Notes: a model not told the origin generated them from the sequence alone. Counted from the first letter of the stretch, positions 1-10,179 are shown. The stretch: 52,663 bases of DNA from Pseudoalteromonas sp. S16_S37 (GCF_014694405.1 NZ_JAAUWV010000030.1:1-52663); one strand, 5' to 3'. Made by a program: numbers and translations.

Positions 1-36
1 TGCTTTAATTTGCTCTAATGATGTTGTGGTATTCAT
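1..36 (-). CDS. 5' end of an unidentified gene (runs off the left edge)
   Basis: Twelve codons of an ORF that begins with ATG at 36 and continues past the left edge. A good ribosome binding site (TAAGGTG, about 6 bases upstream) supports this as a true start. It lies downstream of the propeller protein that ends at 99, on the same strand. Too little is visible to name a product. The nearby mtnA and mtnK genes make a methionine-salvage role conceivable, but that is only a guess. Confidence 0.55.
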   Translation of the reverse strand, partial: MNTTTSLEQIKA

Positions 37-98
37 TGATCACACCTTAGTTGTTTAGGTTGCAATCAAGTATGCCGGATGGTTTTTACTTATTTGCG

Positions 99-1229
99 CT
101 ATCTTGCCGTAAGGTCACATAGATAGTATTGCCCCGGATTGGTATCACTCCATGCATACACGACACTCTTCTTGCCATCAATGCTGGAGCTAACAAGGTG
201 GACCTGCGAGTTAGGTAACGAAGCCAGTAGAGATTTGAGCTTAACGCTATTTTTTGCATCAGAGTCGATAAACGCATAGCTAGGAAATCCAGGCTCTAAC
301 TCGACGGCATAGATTTCCTTACTATGAATATCAACCCAGACATTGCTTGGTGATACCACATCATCTTGAAATATCTTTGTGGTTTTACCAGTTTTTAAAT
401 CAAGCTTATAAATCCCTTTCGGCTTGCTGTTTTCGCTAGCGCTGATGATTACTTCTTTGCCAGAAGCGCTAAAACTAATTGGCACAATGTTGCGCAAGGC
501 ACCATTTTCAAGCTTGAGTGGTTGCCATGGCCCTCCCTCAGGTGAGCGAGCATAGAATTCATAATCAAGGCCATTTTCGGTGGATGATACAACACGCACA
601 TTGCCTTGACGATCAGTCAAAAAACGACCATTTTTATGCGGTGAACCCGCAACATGTTTACGATATCCAGTATTAACATTCACCTCATAAACAACCGTTT
701 TTGGCTCTCTGACATTACTCCATGGATAGGTAACGATAAGAATGTGATCTTCATCGTGCTCTAATGGGTCCAATATGAATGAGGTGCCATACAAAGGCGT
801 CGCTTTACGCACCGCCGAACCTGTTTGCATCTCTCCTTGATAGCCAACAACATAGCGTTTTTTGCTCCCATCAGCATCCATAGCGAATAGTTCACCGTAA
901 TATTTAGGGTGAGACTTCCAGCCTCTTATATACTGTTTTTCCATCACCAAACGGTCATCGCCTGACCATTCATAGCGACCGACTTGAGCGTTGTCACTAA
1001 AGTTTACACCACTGATAATTTTGTTCTTTTTAATATCAAATACATAGAGGTTATTTTTCCCATCTACTTTCGATATAAAAGCCAGATATTTTCCATTTGG
1101 CGATATTGTTACATTGCGATACGCAAAGTCTTTACTGAAATGTTCAACAGGAATAAGCGATGACGCTTGCGCCACATTTAGCCCGCTCCATAGCGCTATA
1201 GCAAAACATATTTTTATTAGTTGATTCAT
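99..1229 (-). CDS. Exported beta-propeller protein resembling the N-terminal half of S9 peptidases
   Basis: A 376-residue protein with a Sec signal peptide (basic start, hydrophobic stretch, Ala-rich end near residue 22). The rest has propeller-type repeats: a segment near residues 41-50 reads ISPNGKYLAF, followed by an LYVFDI strand, and a similar blade near 273-284. This is the N-terminal blade pattern of prolyl-oligopeptidase (S9) proteins. The usual C-terminal alpha/beta-hydrolase domain, with its GxSxGG serine, is missing: the frame stops after about 376 residues and another gene starts 60 bases further on. It is either a stand-alone propeller or a truncated peptidase. No catalytic activity can be claimed. 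Confidence 0.7.
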   Translation of the reverse strand: MNQLIKICFAIALWSGLNVAQASSLIPVEHFSKDFAYRNVTISPNGKYLAFISKVDGKNNLYVFDIKKNKIISGVNFSDNAQVGRYEWSGDDRLVMEKQYIRGWKSHPKYYGELFAMDADGSKKRYVVGYQGEMQTGSAVRKATPLYGTSFILDPLEHDEDHILIVTYPWSNVREPKTVVYEVNVNTGYRKHVAGSPHKNGRFLTDRQGNVRVVSSTENGLDYEFYARSPEGGPWQPLKLENGALRNIVPISFSASGKEVIISASENSKPKGIYKLDLKTGKTTKIFQDDVVSPSNVWVDIHSKEIYAVELEPGFPSYAFIDSDAKNSVKLKSLLASLPNSQVHLVSSSIDGKKSVVYAWSDTNPGQYYLCDLTAR

Positions 1230-1276
1230 GTCTTCCCTTTCAAAATGCAGAGTGATTTGTCCGTGATATTGTACCT

Positions 1277-2293
1277 TTATTTAAACACACCACCTAATAC
1301 ATCTTGTTGTGAATAAACTCCACTATTTAACACCCAACCTGTGACAAGCATCGCAGGTGTAACATCAAATGCGGGGTTGTATACCTTGGCATTATCTGGC
1401 GCCCATTGGCACTGACCAAAACTACCACTGACACCTGTCACCTCTAGCGGATTGCGCTGTTCAATCGGAATTGCATCGCCATTTGGGCAAGCACTATCAA
1501 GGGTGGTCTCTGGCGCTACTACATAAAAAGGAATGCCATGATGTTTGGCTAACACGGCTAGATTGTAAGTGCCCACTTTGTTGGCAAAATCACCATTGGC
1601 AGCAATCCTATCTGCGCCCACAAAAATTTTATCCACTTGCTTTGCGGACATCAGGCTTGCTGCCATATTGTCGCATATCAACGTATAGGGCACTTGCCAT
1701 TGTGACAACTCGAACGCAGTGAGCCTGCCGCCTTGCAGCAAAGGTCTGGTTTCATCCACCCAAACATGTATATCGGCCAATGTTTGATGCGCTTTGTAAA
1801 TAACCCCCAGTGCAGTACCAATACCCGCTGTCGCAAGCGCGCCAGTATTACAATGCGTAAGTATATTATCTCCTGCATTCACTAATTGTGCGCCCAACGT
1901 GGCCATTTGCTCACACAAGGCTACGTCTTCAAAAAATAGCTGCTCCGCGGTTTGAACCAACTGATTAACGTGGTCATCATGTGCCAATGCTTCGCGCATT
2001 TTGGCCATACAATGCATTAAATTAACCGCTGTGGGACGTGTTGCTTCTAAGTCATCAATGGCTTGCGCTAATTGCGCTTTGCTCTGCGCTTGTAATGCCA
2101 AATGAGCCACCAATAGCGTTGCCGCAAGACCAATCAAAGGCGCTCCACGCACTCTTAAAGACACGATATATGACTGCATTTGTTCTACGCTTTCGCATAA
2201 AAGCCAATGCTGCTCATGGGGCAGTAAATACTGATCTAACACCCACAACTGGTTGTCTGTATATTTCAAACTACGTGCAATTAAGGTCTGCAT
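1277..2293 (-). CDS. mtnA: S-methyl-5-thioribose-1-phosphate isomerase
   Basis: A 338-residue protein of the eIF2B/MtnA family that converts methylthioribose-1-phosphate to methylthioribulose-1-phosphate in the methionine salvage pathway. The family's catalytic cysteine is visible in HCNTGALAT and the catalytic aspartate in [17 protein letters not shown]. The N-terminal VRGAPLIG segment and the C-terminal NPLEVTG segment are also typical. Its length is normal. It is divergent from the thioribose kinase gene mtnK across a 120-base intergenic region, so the two consecutive steps of the pathway probably share regulatory sequence. The cytosolic location is inferred from the family. Confidence 0.95.
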   Translation of the reverse strand: MQTLIARSLKYTDNQLWVLDQYLLPHEQHWLLCESVEQMQSYIVSLRVRGAPLIGLAATLLVAHLALQAQSKAQLAQAIDDLEATRPTAVNLMHCMAKMREALAHDDHVNQLVQTAEQLFFEDVALCEQMATLGAQLVNAGDNILTHCNTGALATAGIGTALGVIYKAHQTLADIHVWVDETRPLLQGGRLTAFELSQWQVPYTLICDNMAASLMSAKQVDKIFVGADRIAANGDFANKVGTYNLAVLAKHHGIPFYVVAPETTLDSACPNGDAIPIEQRNPLEVTGVSGSFGQCQWAPDNAKVYNPAFDVTPAMLVTGWVLNSGVYSQQDVLGGVFK

Positions 2294-2352
2294 AATGATT
2301 CTCTACTCTAAATTCAACGGTGCTATTTTACAGCAGCAGAAAAAGAAGTATA

Positions 2353-2368
2353 GACATCTAAACATTTA
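2353..2368. promoter_or_regulatory. Possible tandem MetJ box between mtnA and mtnK
   Basis: AGACATCT (2353-2360) followed directly by AAACATTT (2361-2368) matches the tandem 8-base MetJ operator AGACGTCT at 7/8 and 5/8 positions. It sits in the short divergent region between two methionine-salvage genes, where such an operator makes sense. Two short degenerate boxes can occur by chance, so this is tentative. Confidence 0.4.
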
Positions 2369-2413
2369 AAAGCTTAGAATGCTGCAATTAGTTTCGTTAA
2401 TCTATGGCTTCTT

Positions 2414-3616
2414 ATGACTAACTACACCACTTTGGACAATGCTCAAGCACTTGAGTATGTAAAAACTCAAACACAGCTTTTTAGCGATGATGCAAACCTG
2501 ACTTGCTACGAGTTTGGCGATGGCAATCTAAATTTGGTTTTTCGTGTAGCTGATCAACACCACAACAGCGTGATTTTGAAACAAGCACTGCCCTACGCGC
2601 GATGTGTTGGAGAGTCGTGGCCATTAACATTAGACAGAGCAAGAATCGAAGCAAGTGTACTCACAAAACATGGCGCGATATACCCAGACACAACCGTTAA
2701 GGTGTTGCACCAAAATAACGAGTTAGCCGTGACAATTTTGGAAGATTTGGGTCATATGCAGATCCTTAGAAGCCAACTTTGCGAAGGCAAAACGTTTGAT
2801 CATCTCGCATCAAATATTGCCCATTACCTTGCTCATACCAGCTTTTTTACCAGTGATTTCTATTTAGACGCACAACAAAAAAAAGCACTTGTGCAAGAGT
2901 TTACAAATCCTGAACTATGCGCCATCACTGAGGATTTATTCTTCGATGACCCATATCGAGTCTGCGAAAGAAATAACTTTCCACACGCTTTAAATGCGCA
3001 AGTCACTAAACTGCAGCAAAATAATGCTCTAAAGCTGGCTGTCGCACAGTTGAAAAGTAAATTTTTAAGCGCTCCGCAGGCATTGCTGCACGGCGATATT
3101 CATACGGGTAGTATTTTTGTAGATGAAAACGATGCCAAAGTCATCGATCCAGAGTTTGGCTTTTTCGGACCAATTGGCTTTGATTTAGGCTCTTTTATTG
3201 GCAATTTACTGCTTAACTATTGCGCACAAAACGCTCGCGCGAAAACGTTGCCACAGCGCAGAGATATACATACCTACCTACTTACGTGCATACAAACATG
3301 CGCGAGTGAATTTGAGCGAGCATGGCTGGCTTTGGCCCAAACACACACTAAAGACTTATCTTTCAAAACAACGGGTTATGCTGATTTTTTTGTGGAACAA
3401 GTGCTGCGAGACGCATTTGGCTTTTGCGGTACTGAGTTAATACGCCGCACCATAGGGCTTGCCCATGTTGCTGATATTGATGGCATCGAAGATGAGCAGG
3501 CAAGACTCAATGCACAGTCTCAAGCATTGCAGCTTGGCGAACAACTTATATTACAAGCGCCACATTGCAAATCAAAAGAAGACTTGTCGCAATTATTGAT
3601 AAGCCTCCTACTGTAA
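2414..3616 (+). CDS. mtnK: S-methyl-5-thioribose kinase
   Basis: A 400-residue protein of the APH/ChoK kinase fold that phosphorylates methylthioribose with ATP, feeding MtnA. The catalytic loop LLHGDIHTGSIFV and the metal-binding segment IDPEFGFFGPIGFD are characteristic of MtnK, and the length is normal. No strong ribosome binding site precedes the ATG. A six-codon frame (ATG at 2404, TAA ending at 2421) overlaps the start, which is odd but may be chance. The stop is followed by a clear hairpin terminator. Confidence 0.94.
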   Translation: MTNYTTLDNAQALEYVKTQTQLFSDDANLTCYEFGDGNLNLVFRVADQHHNSVILKQALPYARCVGESWPLTLDRARIEASVLTKHGAIYPDTTVKVLHQNNELAVTILEDLGHMQILRSQLCEGKTFDHLASNIAHYLAHTSFFTSDFYLDAQQKKALVQEFTNPELCAITEDLFFDDPYRVCERNNFPHALNAQVTKLQQNNALKLAVAQLKSKFLSAPQALLHGDIHTGSIFVDENDAKVIDPEFGFFGPIGFDLGSFIGNLLLNYCAQNARAKTLPQRRDIHTYLLTCIQTCASEFERAWLALAQTHTKDLSFKTTGYADFFVEQVLRDAFGFCGTELIRRTIGLAHVADIDGIEDEQARLNAQSQALQLGEQLILQAPHCKSKEDLSQLLISLLL

Positions 3617-3621
3617 AAAAA

Positions 3622-3647
3622 CAAAAAGCAGCCGATGCTGCTTTTTG
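3622..3647. terminator. Bidirectional Rho-independent terminator
   Basis: A stem of AAAAAGCAGC paired with GCTGCTTTTT around a 4-base loop, with A-rich sequence on one side and T-rich on the other. It lies just past the end of mtnK and downstream of the convergent DUF885 gene, so it probably serves both. Confidence 0.8.
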
Positions 3648-3722
3648 TGCTTTTCAAATTATTTTACCTGCCACACGTTCATGCCTGCAGTAAATAACAG
3701 GCTTGAACTAAGCCATCCACGA

Positions 3723-5483
3723 TTAGTTACTCGCTAGAGTTTGTTGGATGTATTGCTCTATCTGCGCTTCGAGTAAAAACAGCGGCACAGAGCCATGACG
3801 TAGCACCTGGTGGTGAAACTCTCTTAAATCAAACTTGTCGCCTAACTGCTGCTCTGCTTTGGCACGTAAACGTTTAATCGTAAGCTCACCTATTTTGTAT
3901 GACAGCGCCTGTGCAGGCCAAGAAATATAACGGTCGGTTTCTGTTCTAACATTGTGTAACGATAAAGCTGTGTTGTTTTTCATAAAGTCCATAGCCTGCT
4001 CTCGGGTCCAACCAAACATATGCATGCCTGTATCTACCACCAAGCGAACAGCACGCCACATTTCATAAGTTAAACGGCCAAAGTTACTATAAGGGTCTTG
4101 ATAAAAGCCAACTTCCAGCCCTAAATATTCAGAATAAAGCCCCCATCCTTCACCGAATGCAGAGATATAACTGTTACGTCGATAATCGGGTAAGTGATCC
4201 ATTTCTTCATTTAGCGCAATCTGCAAGTGGTGTCCAGGAACAGCTTCGTGCAAAGTCAGCGCTTCTAAAACATAGAGCGGACGTTTGTCTAACGCGTAGG
4301 TATTTACCCAGTAATACCCAGCTTCTAAGTCATTGCTTGCTCCTAAGTAACGCCCGGTTGTGTATTTTGGCGCGATGCTTTGTGGCACAGGTGCAACACC
4401 ATAGGGGCGTCTTGGTAAGGTATGAAATAACTGTGGTAACTTCGCGTCTATACGCTTGGCAATGTAAGCGGCTTCTTTGAGTAATTGTTCTGGTGTTTTA
4501 GCGTAAAATTGTGGATCAGTTCTTAAAAAATTCACAAATTCGGCAAAAGAACCTTTAAAGCCAACTTGCTCAATAACGGCTTCCATTTCTTTGCGAATGC
4601 GCGCAACTTCTTTTAAACCCAACTCGTGGATTTGTTTAGGTGACATGTCTGTCGTTGTATAATGCTGCGCCCTATTTGCATAGTAAGCCTGGCCATTTGG
4701 GGTATCACGCAGCGCAATGCTTTGACGAGCATTTGGCTGATATTGCTCAGTAAAAAATTCTAAGTAGGCACTATAAGCAGGCATCACCTTGTTGCTTAAC
4801 ACTGATTTTGCGCGCGCCTGCAATGCGGCAAATTCAGTATCAGACAACTTTGCGGTGTTGCTTTTAAATGGCGCATAAAACACTGATTGAGTCACATCTT
4901 CATGAATAAAGCCAGCTATGGACTTTTCATAGCCTTTGAGCACAACCTGTGGCTGTGTGTGGCCAGTTTCAATACCCACACGCATCCAGTGCATATTCTG
5001 CTCAAAGAAGCGAGGCACTTGCTCCAAGCGCTTTAAATAAACTTCAAAGCCACTGGCTTTTGTAAAGTCACTATAACCAACAATATAAGTGAGTTCTGAG
5101 TGAAACCCACCCTCCGAAGTCAACGGTATATAGTGCTTTTTAAAGCGATATTCATCCACTTTATTTTGGATCTGTGAGCGTAGTATCGTGTGGTTAATTT
5201 GGTTGTCTCTGCTGAGCTTTGGAAACTCCACCTCGTCCAAACGCTTGAGCAAATTTAAGCGTGCTTGATATTGCTCTTCTAAATATTCAGCACTTAAATT
5301 GGGCAGGTAATAGGTCGCATCTAATGTATTAACTTTAGATGGATCCGCTTTTTTTAGGAATTGCTGAACTTGCTGTTCAACTTGAGTAAACATATCGTTA
5401 CTAGATTTGGGTGTTGTCTGACAGCCCAACAAGGACAGACTACAAATGACAACGCCTGCCGATAACGCAAAAATTTTAATCAC
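3723..5483 (-). CDS. DUF885 family lipoprotein, probable metallopeptidase
   Basis: A 586-residue protein with a lipoprotein signal (hydrophobic start, lipobox LLGC, Cys21), so it is likely anchored in the envelope facing the periplasm. It matches the DUF885 family. The HExxH-like zinc motif LHEAVPGHHLQ and a downstream glutamate in SAFGEGWGLYSEYLGLE are what that family is expected to use for metal-dependent peptide hydrolysis. The C-terminal segment ending in LRHGSVPLFLLEAQIEQYI is also typical, as is the length. The substrate is unknown. It is a single gene, convergent with mtnK. Confidence 0.85.
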   Translation of the reverse strand: MIKIFALSAGVVICSLSLLGCQTTPKSSNDMFTQVEQQVQQFLKKADPSKVNTLDATYYLPNLSAEYLEEQYQARLNLLKRLDEVEFPKLSRDNQINHTILRSQIQNKVDEYRFKKHYIPLTSEGGFHSELTYIVGYSDFTKASGFEVYLKRLEQVPRFFEQNMHWMRVGIETGHTQPQVVLKGYEKSIAGFIHEDVTQSVFYAPFKSNTAKLSDTEFAALQARAKSVLSNKVMPAYSAYLEFFTEQYQPNARQSIALRDTPNGQAYYANRAQHYTTTDMSPKQIHELGLKEVARIRKEMEAVIEQVGFKGSFAEFVNFLRTDPQFYAKTPEQLLKEAAYIAKRIDAKLPQLFHTLPRRPYGVAPVPQSIAPKYTTGRYLGASNDLEAGYYWVNTYALDKRPLYVLEALTLHEAVPGHHLQIALNEEMDHLPDYRRNSYISAFGEGWGLYSEYLGLEVGFYQDPYSNFGRLTYEMWRAVRLVVDTGMHMFGWTREQAMDFMKNNTALSLHNVRTETDRYISWPAQALSYKIGELTIKRLRAKAEQQLGDKFDLREFHHQVLRHGSVPLFLLEAQIEQYIQQTLASN

Positions 5484-5785
5484 TTTTATATCCTAGATTT
5501 TGGATTTTTTTCGACTGTAGCTGAGTAAATACAGACACTGCAACTAAAAGAGTTCAATCCCAGAAATTGCAATACGTTTAATTTGCAGGCAAACTACGAA
5601 AAATTGATGATAAAAAAAGCGAACAGTCGCATAAATTTAACTTTTCTATTTCAAATGCGGCCGTTTTGATTTTAAATACAGATTGCACTAGGTGCTTGAA
5701 TAAATATGATAGTAGTGAGACCCAACCCATAACTAAAGGGGAAGTCACTGACTCGAAGTAGCGTTTTATTATTGCGGTAAACAAA
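5484..5785. other. Divergent intergenic region
   Basis: About 300 bases between the divergent DUF885 lipoprotein and GGDEF-like genes. It must hold both promoters, but I see no convincing -35/-10 pair, hairpin or repeat. A minus-strand frame of 75 codons that spans it has no ribosome binding site or family resemblance. Confidence 0.4.
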
Positions 5786-6787
5786 ATGATATTCCATGAC
5801 TCCATGGCTAATGCACAAGAAAAAATGACACAGGTTTGCCTGTTTTTAGAGCAGTACCATTTGCCGCCAACGCCGATGAACTATCACGTGGCATATACTT
5901 ATATAAGTAAATGTGAAGCCGCACTCAATAAAGCGATAAACGATGCTATTAACGACAAGCGAAAAATAGATAGCATGTTTGTGGAACACCTGTACTTTGA
6001 ACACCTTAATAAAGGCCACAAAACAGAGACTGAACTACTGAATAATGTAGATGGTGTATTAGCAAACTTATCAAAAACAACCAACGAATCACAAAAACAA
6101 CTGGCAAGCTTTGCACAAAAAGTCACCTCTTGTGTGCAAGACCTAGATGAAAATAACATCGCGAAAAGCAAAAGAGCAATGCAGCAGCTTGGCCAATCAG
6201 CCGATGCATTACTGAATCAGCACCAAATGTTCAAAGCGCAAATCAAAAAAATGCGTCTGATGCACATGAAGTCACAGAAACAGCTGCAACATCTACGTAA
6301 GCAACACATTATTGACCCACAAACAGGTCTGTATAAACGTCACTTTTTAAACCAACAAACACAAGCTTGGTTAGCCAAAGATAAGTCTATTTGCGCAATA
6401 GCCATCCAAATAACGAATCTACAAGACTTTACCCAAGAATATGGTGATGTTGTTGGGGAAGTTATCGTTAATAGAGTGGCCAAAAAAGTACAAAAATATG
6501 TTTTTGAAAGTGGCTTGCCTGGACGCACACGAGAGCAAGAGTTTACCGTTTTACTCGCCGACATTGAGCCAAGCACCGCAAACGTTATTGCGGAAAAGAT
6601 CAGAAACGGCGTTGAAAAACTAAAATTCGTGAGTTCCAAAAGCCATGTTGAGTTACCCCGCATACAACTCTCTTTAGGCATAACGAAAAGGCACCAAGAA
6701 CAAAGCTTTGACGAATTAGCACATAAAGCTCATCTCGCCGCCCACAAAGCATATTTGTCAGGGCAAAGTTGTTTTACTTGCGCTTAA
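5786..6787 (+). CDS. Degenerate GGDEF-domain protein
   Basis: A 333-residue soluble protein. Residues 1-165 are helical and include a coiled-coil-like stretch (KAQIKKMRLMHMKSQ region). Residues 170-333 are a GGDEF-type domain that starts IDPQTGLYKRHFLNQQ. The signature GG(D/E)EF is replaced by REQEF within RTREQEFTVLLA, so diguanylate cyclase activity is unlikely. It may be a c-di-GMP sensor or a scaffold that uses the fold only. No membrane segment is seen. The start at 5786 is the first in-frame ATG; another six codons in is possible. Confidence 0.8.
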   Translation: MIFHDSMANAQEKMTQVCLFLEQYHLPPTPMNYHVAYTYISKCEAALNKAINDAINDKRKIDSMFVEHLYFEHLNKGHKTETELLNNVDGVLANLSKTTNESQKQLASFAQKVTSCVQDLDENNIAKSKRAMQQLGQSADALLNQHQMFKAQIKKMRLMHMKSQKQLQHLRKQHIIDPQTGLYKRHFLNQQTQAWLAKDKSICAIAIQITNLQDFTQEYGDVVGEVIVNRVAKKVQKYVFESGLPGRTREQEFTVLLADIEPSTANVIAEKIRNGVEKLKFVSSKSHVELPRIQLSLGITKRHQEQSFDELAHKAHLAAHKAYLSGQSCFTCA

Positions 6788-6829
6788 CGCTAAAACGGCG
6801 CCAAATTTAACAAATTCTGCTGCGATAAA

Positions 6830-6859
6830 TTGCACCTCAGTCACGCAATCAAGTACACT
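6830..6859 (+). promoter_or_regulatory. Candidate sigma-70 promoter for the ubiE operon
   Basis: TTGCAC (6830-6835) and TACACT (6854-6859) are separated by 18 bases, 40 bases before the ubiE start. The match is reasonable but not strong. Confidence 0.4.
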
Positions 6860-6898
6860 ATGAACAACTTAGCGTAACGGCCAGAGCAGAGAAGCACC

Positions 6899-7654
6899 AT
6901 GAAAGAGTCGCAACAACAAACAACAGATTTTGGTTATAAAACAGTCGCCCGCGAAGAAAAAGCATCAATGGTTGCCGATGTATTTCATTCCGTCGCTGCC
7001 AAATACGACATCATGAATGACTTAATGTCATTTGGTATTCATCGTTTATGGAAGCGCCAAGCTATCGCTTGCTCAGGGGTACGCAAAGGTCATCGTGTAC
7101 TTGATTTAGCTGGTGGAACAGGTGACTTAACCGCCAAATTTAGTCAACTGGTTGGCGATACTGGTCAGGTGATCCTAGGTGATATCAACGACTCAATGCT
7201 CAAAGTAGGCCGTGATAAATTGCGTGACTTAGGATTGGTAAGCAATATTGAGTACGTGCAAATGAATGCCGAAGCACTACCATTTCCAGATAACAGCATT
7301 GATGTGATCACCATTGCATTCGGTTTACGTAATGTCACAGACAAAGATGCTGCACTGCGCTCAATGTATCGTATTCTTAAACCCGGTGGTCGTTTGTTGA
7401 TCTTAGAATTTTCAAAAACCGACAGCGAAGCGTTATCTAAAATTTATGACTTTTATTCGTTTAACCTGCTGCCGACCATGGGCAAGCTCGTCGCGAATGA
7501 TAGCGAGTCATATCGCTATTTGGCTGAGTCTATCCGAATGCATCCAGACCAAGAAACGTTAAAAAGTATGATGGAAGACGCCGGCTTTGAGCAAGCCAGC
7601 TACCAAAACATGACCGGTGGTATTGTTGCGCTGCATCGCGGTTTTAAATATTAG
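6899..7654 (+). CDS. ubiE: Ubiquinone/menaquinone C-methyltransferase
   Basis: A 251-residue class I SAM-dependent methyltransferase that methylates the quinone ring in ubiquinone (and, where present, menaquinone) synthesis. The N-terminal [40 protein letters not shown] region, the SAM motif [12 protein letters not shown] and the FGLRNVTD segment are diagnostic. The C-terminus ending in [13 protein letters not shown] is typical, as is the length. It is the first gene of the conserved ubiE-ubiJ-ubiB block: the next start is 8 bases after its stop. Confidence 0.97.
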   Translation: MKESQQQTTDFGYKTVAREEKASMVADVFHSVAAKYDIMNDLMSFGIHRLWKRQAIACSGVRKGHRVLDLAGGTGDLTAKFSQLVGDTGQVILGDINDSMLKVGRDKLRDLGLVSNIEYVQMNAEALPFPDNSIDVITIAFGLRNVTDKDAALRSMYRILKPGGRLLILEFSKTDSEALSKIYDFYSFNLLPTMGKLVANDSESYRYLAESIRMHPDQETLKSMMEDAGFEQASYQNMTGGIVALHRGFKY

Positions 7655-7662
7655 AGGATAGC

Positions 7663-8265
7663 ATGTTAAAAACTTTGCTAGTCGCTGCAGCTGAGCGTGT
7701 ACTCAACACAACCCTTGAGTTAGACCCAAGTTTTGCGACATCACTTGAGAAAGTACAACATCAGGTTTTAGCGATTGAAATACGCGACTGGCAACACACT
7801 TTTGCGCTCACCTATACTGGCAAAAGTTTTATGCTGTTCAACAACTATCAAGAGCTGGCAGACTGTCACATCAGTGCCAGCATTGCGACCTTGTCACAAC
7901 TTAAAGACCCAAGTGTGCTAACACGCTTAATTCGTCAAGAAGAATTAGACTTGCAGGGCAATCTAAATGTGGCACAGGCATATAGCCAAAGCTTTTCTAA
8001 CTTGGATATTGATTGGCCTGAGCAATTATCTCGATATTTGGGTGATGCCGGCGCTCAACAACTTGCGCAACATGTCAAATCTGTTCGTTCACGCTCACAA
8101 CAACTAAGCAAAATACTTAAAAGTACCACCACCGAGCTACTGCAAGATGAACTAAAAGTCGCCATTCATCCACTTGAAATGACACAATTTAAAGCGCATA
8201 CACGTGAGCTTAAACAACGCACAGCGCAATTAGAACAACGCATTAATCAACTACTCACTCGTTAA
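7663..8265 (+). CDS. ubiJ: Ubiquinone biosynthesis accessory factor UbiJ
   Basis: A 200-residue protein with an SCP2-like lipid-binding domain in its N-terminal half and a helical, charged C-terminal tail ([18 protein letters not shown]). UbiJ is known to organise the soluble Ubi complex and bind isoprenoid lipids. Identity rests on domain type, size and its fixed place between ubiE and ubiB, with 8 and 10 base gaps. Confidence 0.92.
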   Translation: MLKTLLVAAAERVLNTTLELDPSFATSLEKVQHQVLAIEIRDWQHTFALTYTGKSFMLFNNYQELADCHISASIATLSQLKDPSVLTRLIRQEELDLQGNLNVAQAYSQSFSNLDIDWPEQLSRYLGDAGAQQLAQHVKSVRSRSQQLSKILKSTTTELLQDELKVAIHPLEMTQFKAHTRELKQRTAQLEQRINQLLTR

Positions 8266-8275
8266 GGAAACCAGT

Positions 8276-9880
8276 TTGGCAATTGCTCGCTTATATCAGA
8301 TAACAAACACCTTACTCAGTTTTGGGCTTGATGAGTTTATTCCTGCAAAAAAGCGACCTTGGTTTGCTCGCGTGGCCAGAAGCAGTCTGTTTTGGATGAG
8401 CAATAAACATGCAGATAAACCGATTGGTGTTAGGCTGCGTTTAGCGCTACAAACGTTAGGGCCAGTATGGGTTAAGTTTGGACAAATGCTCTCTACACGC
8501 AGAGATCTATTGCCACTAGAAGTCGCTGAGGAGCTAGCATTATTACAAGACAAGGTAGCGCCTTTTGATGGCGCTCAAGCTCAAAAGCTAATAGAAAATG
8601 CGTTACAGATTAAAGATATAAATGAGCTGTTTAGTGAGTTTGAACAAACGCCACTTGCGTCTGCATCAATTGCTCAGGTCCATACAGCGACGTTAGTGGA
8701 CAAAGGGCAAGAAAAAGAAGTGGTCATTAAGGTGATCCGCCCTGACATTGAGCAACAGATCAGTGCAGATTTAGCCTTAATGGCGCAATTTGCTCGATTA
8801 ATCGTTCGATTATTTAAGTCAAGTCGTCGTTTGCGCCCTGTTGAAGTAGTTAAAGAGTACAAAAAGACTTTGCTGGATGAGCTCGACCTAATGCGAGAAG
8901 CTGCCAATGCCATTCAGCTAAAGCGTAATTTCACAGACTCAGAATCTTTATATATCCCCGAAGTGTTTAGTGACTATTCGCGCACCAATGTGCTTGTAAT
9001 GGAACGCATTTATGGGATCCCCGTTTCAGATACCGATGCACTACTTGAGCAAGGGACCAACATGAAACTCCTTGCAGAAAGAGGCGTGGAAGTATTTTTC
9101 ACTCAAGTGTTCAGAGACAGCTTTTTCCATGCTGATATGCATCCAGGGAATATTTTTGTATCACGTAATACACCGCACAACCCGCAATACATAGGCATAG
9201 ACTGCGGTATTGTTGGCACATTAAATAAAGAAGATAAGCGTTATCTAGCAGAAAACTTCATCGCCTTTTTCAATCGTGATTATCGCCAAGTTGCTCAGTT
9301 ACATGTCGACTCTGGCTGGGTGCCGGCCGATACATGTGTTGAAGAGTTTGAGTTCGCAATACGTACTGTGTGTGAACCTATTTTTAATAAGCCGCTCGCT
9401 GAAATATCGTTTGGTCATGTTTTGGTCAATCTATTCAATACCGCTAGACGCTTCAATATGGAAGTACAGCCTCAGCTGGTATTACTGCAAAAAACGCTGC
9501 TCTATGTTGAGGGTCTCGGTCGTCAACTTTACCCTCAGCTAGACTTATGGCAAACCGCTAAACCATTTCTAGAAAAATGGGTAAAAGAGCAAGTAGGCCC
9601 TTGGTCTGTACTGAAGCAACTGTATGCTAATCTGCCGTTTTGGGCCGAAAAAATGCCAGAAATGCCCGACCTTATTTATCAAAATCTCAAGCGAAGTAAT
9701 CGGCAGTTGACCAATGTCAAAGAAAAGAGTGATGCCAAACCCATACTATTAGGTATGCTAGCCTGTACTTCACTTATTTGTGCCAGCTTGAGTTATTTGG
9801 CACATGAGTGGCTAGTAAGCGGCTTGACATTATCTGCAAGTGCCGTCTTATTTATAAGTGCGTGGCGCAAAATAGGGTGA
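8276..9880 (+). CDS. ubiB: UbiB, ABC1/ADCK-type atypical kinase of ubiquinone synthesis
   Basis: A 534-residue protein of the UbiB/COQ8 family, an atypical kinase or ATPase needed for coenzyme Q synthesis. The family's KxGQ motif is seen in [16 protein letters not shown], the Ala-rich loop in [11 protein letters not shown], and the metal site in [11 protein letters not shown]...IDCGIVG. Two hydrophobic segments at the C-terminus (about 495-530) anchor it in the inner membrane. The start is a TTG at 8276 with AAGGAAA upstream, giving the normal N-terminus [18 protein letters not shown]. It is the third gene of the ubi block. Confidence 0.96.
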   Translation: MAIARLYQITNTLLSFGLDEFIPAKKRPWFARVARSSLFWMSNKHADKPIGVRLRLALQTLGPVWVKFGQMLSTRRDLLPLEVAEELALLQDKVAPFDGAQAQKLIENALQIKDINELFSEFEQTPLASASIAQVHTATLVDKGQEKEVVIKVIRPDIEQQISADLALMAQFARLIVRLFKSSRRLRPVEVVKEYKKTLLDELDLMREAANAIQLKRNFTDSESLYIPEVFSDYSRTNVLVMERIYGIPVSDTDALLEQGTNMKLLAERGVEVFFTQVFRDSFFHADMHPGNIFVSRNTPHNPQYIGIDCGIVGTLNKEDKRYLAENFIAFFNRDYRQVAQLHVDSGWVPADTCVEEFEFAIRTVCEPIFNKPLAEISFGHVLVNLFNTARRFNMEVQPQLVLLQKTLLYVEGLGRQLYPQLDLWQTAKPFLEKWVKEQVGPWSVLKQLYANLPFWAEKMPEMPDLIYQNLKRSNRQLTNVKEKSDAKPILLGMLACTSLICASLSYLAHEWLVSGLTLSASAVLFISAWRKIG

Positions 9881-9898
9881 TATTTTGCGCACTGGGCG

Positions 9899-9904
9899 TA
9901 TAAT
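9899..9904 (+). promoter_or_regulatory. Possible -10 element upstream of tatA
   Basis: A perfect TATAAT lies 39 bases before the tatA start, in the 62-base gap after ubiB. No good -35 is present at the right distance. It may add internal transcription of the tat genes within a longer operon. Confidence 0.35.
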
Positions 9905-9942
9905 CACGACAAGTTAAGTTTTTTATCACAAACGGAGTCATC

Positions 9943-10176
9943 ATGGGTTTAGGTGGGATCAGTATTTGGCAGTTATTAATCATCCTCGCCATCATTGTTT
10001 TGTTGTTTGGAACAAAAAAACTGCGTGGCATTGGTAGTGACTTAGGTGGTGCTGTTAAAGGATTTAAAAAAGCGATGTCTGATGAAGATAAGGCATCTGC
10101 TCAGCTAATGGAGCAAAAGCAACAAGAAAAAGAAAACACTGCCGAACAAGAGAAAAAAGACAAAGATAAGGTATAA
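9943..10176 (+). CDS. tatA: Sec-independent protein translocase subunit TatA
   Basis: A 77-residue protein with a single N-terminal membrane helix ([18 protein letters not shown]), the conserved [14 protein letters not shown] hinge, an amphipathic helix ([10 protein letters not shown]) and a charged tail. TatA polymerises to form the pore for folded proteins in the twin-arginine pathway. A ribosome binding site (GGAG) precedes the ATG. It is followed after three bases by tatB. Confidence 0.97.
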   Translation: MGLGGISIWQLLIILAIIVLLFGTKKLRGIGSDLGGAVKGFKKAMSDEDKASAQLMEQKQQEKENTAEQEKKDKDKV

Positions 10177-10179
10177 CTC

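Noticed and set aside
86..277. A 63-codon minus-strand frame over the end of the propeller gene
   Set aside because: It is in another frame of a well-supported gene and does not extend the peptidase. No family resemblance.
5578..5805. A 75-codon minus-strand frame in the divergent region before the GGDEF-like gene
   Set aside because: It overlaps the start of a real gene, has no ribosome site and no recognised pattern.
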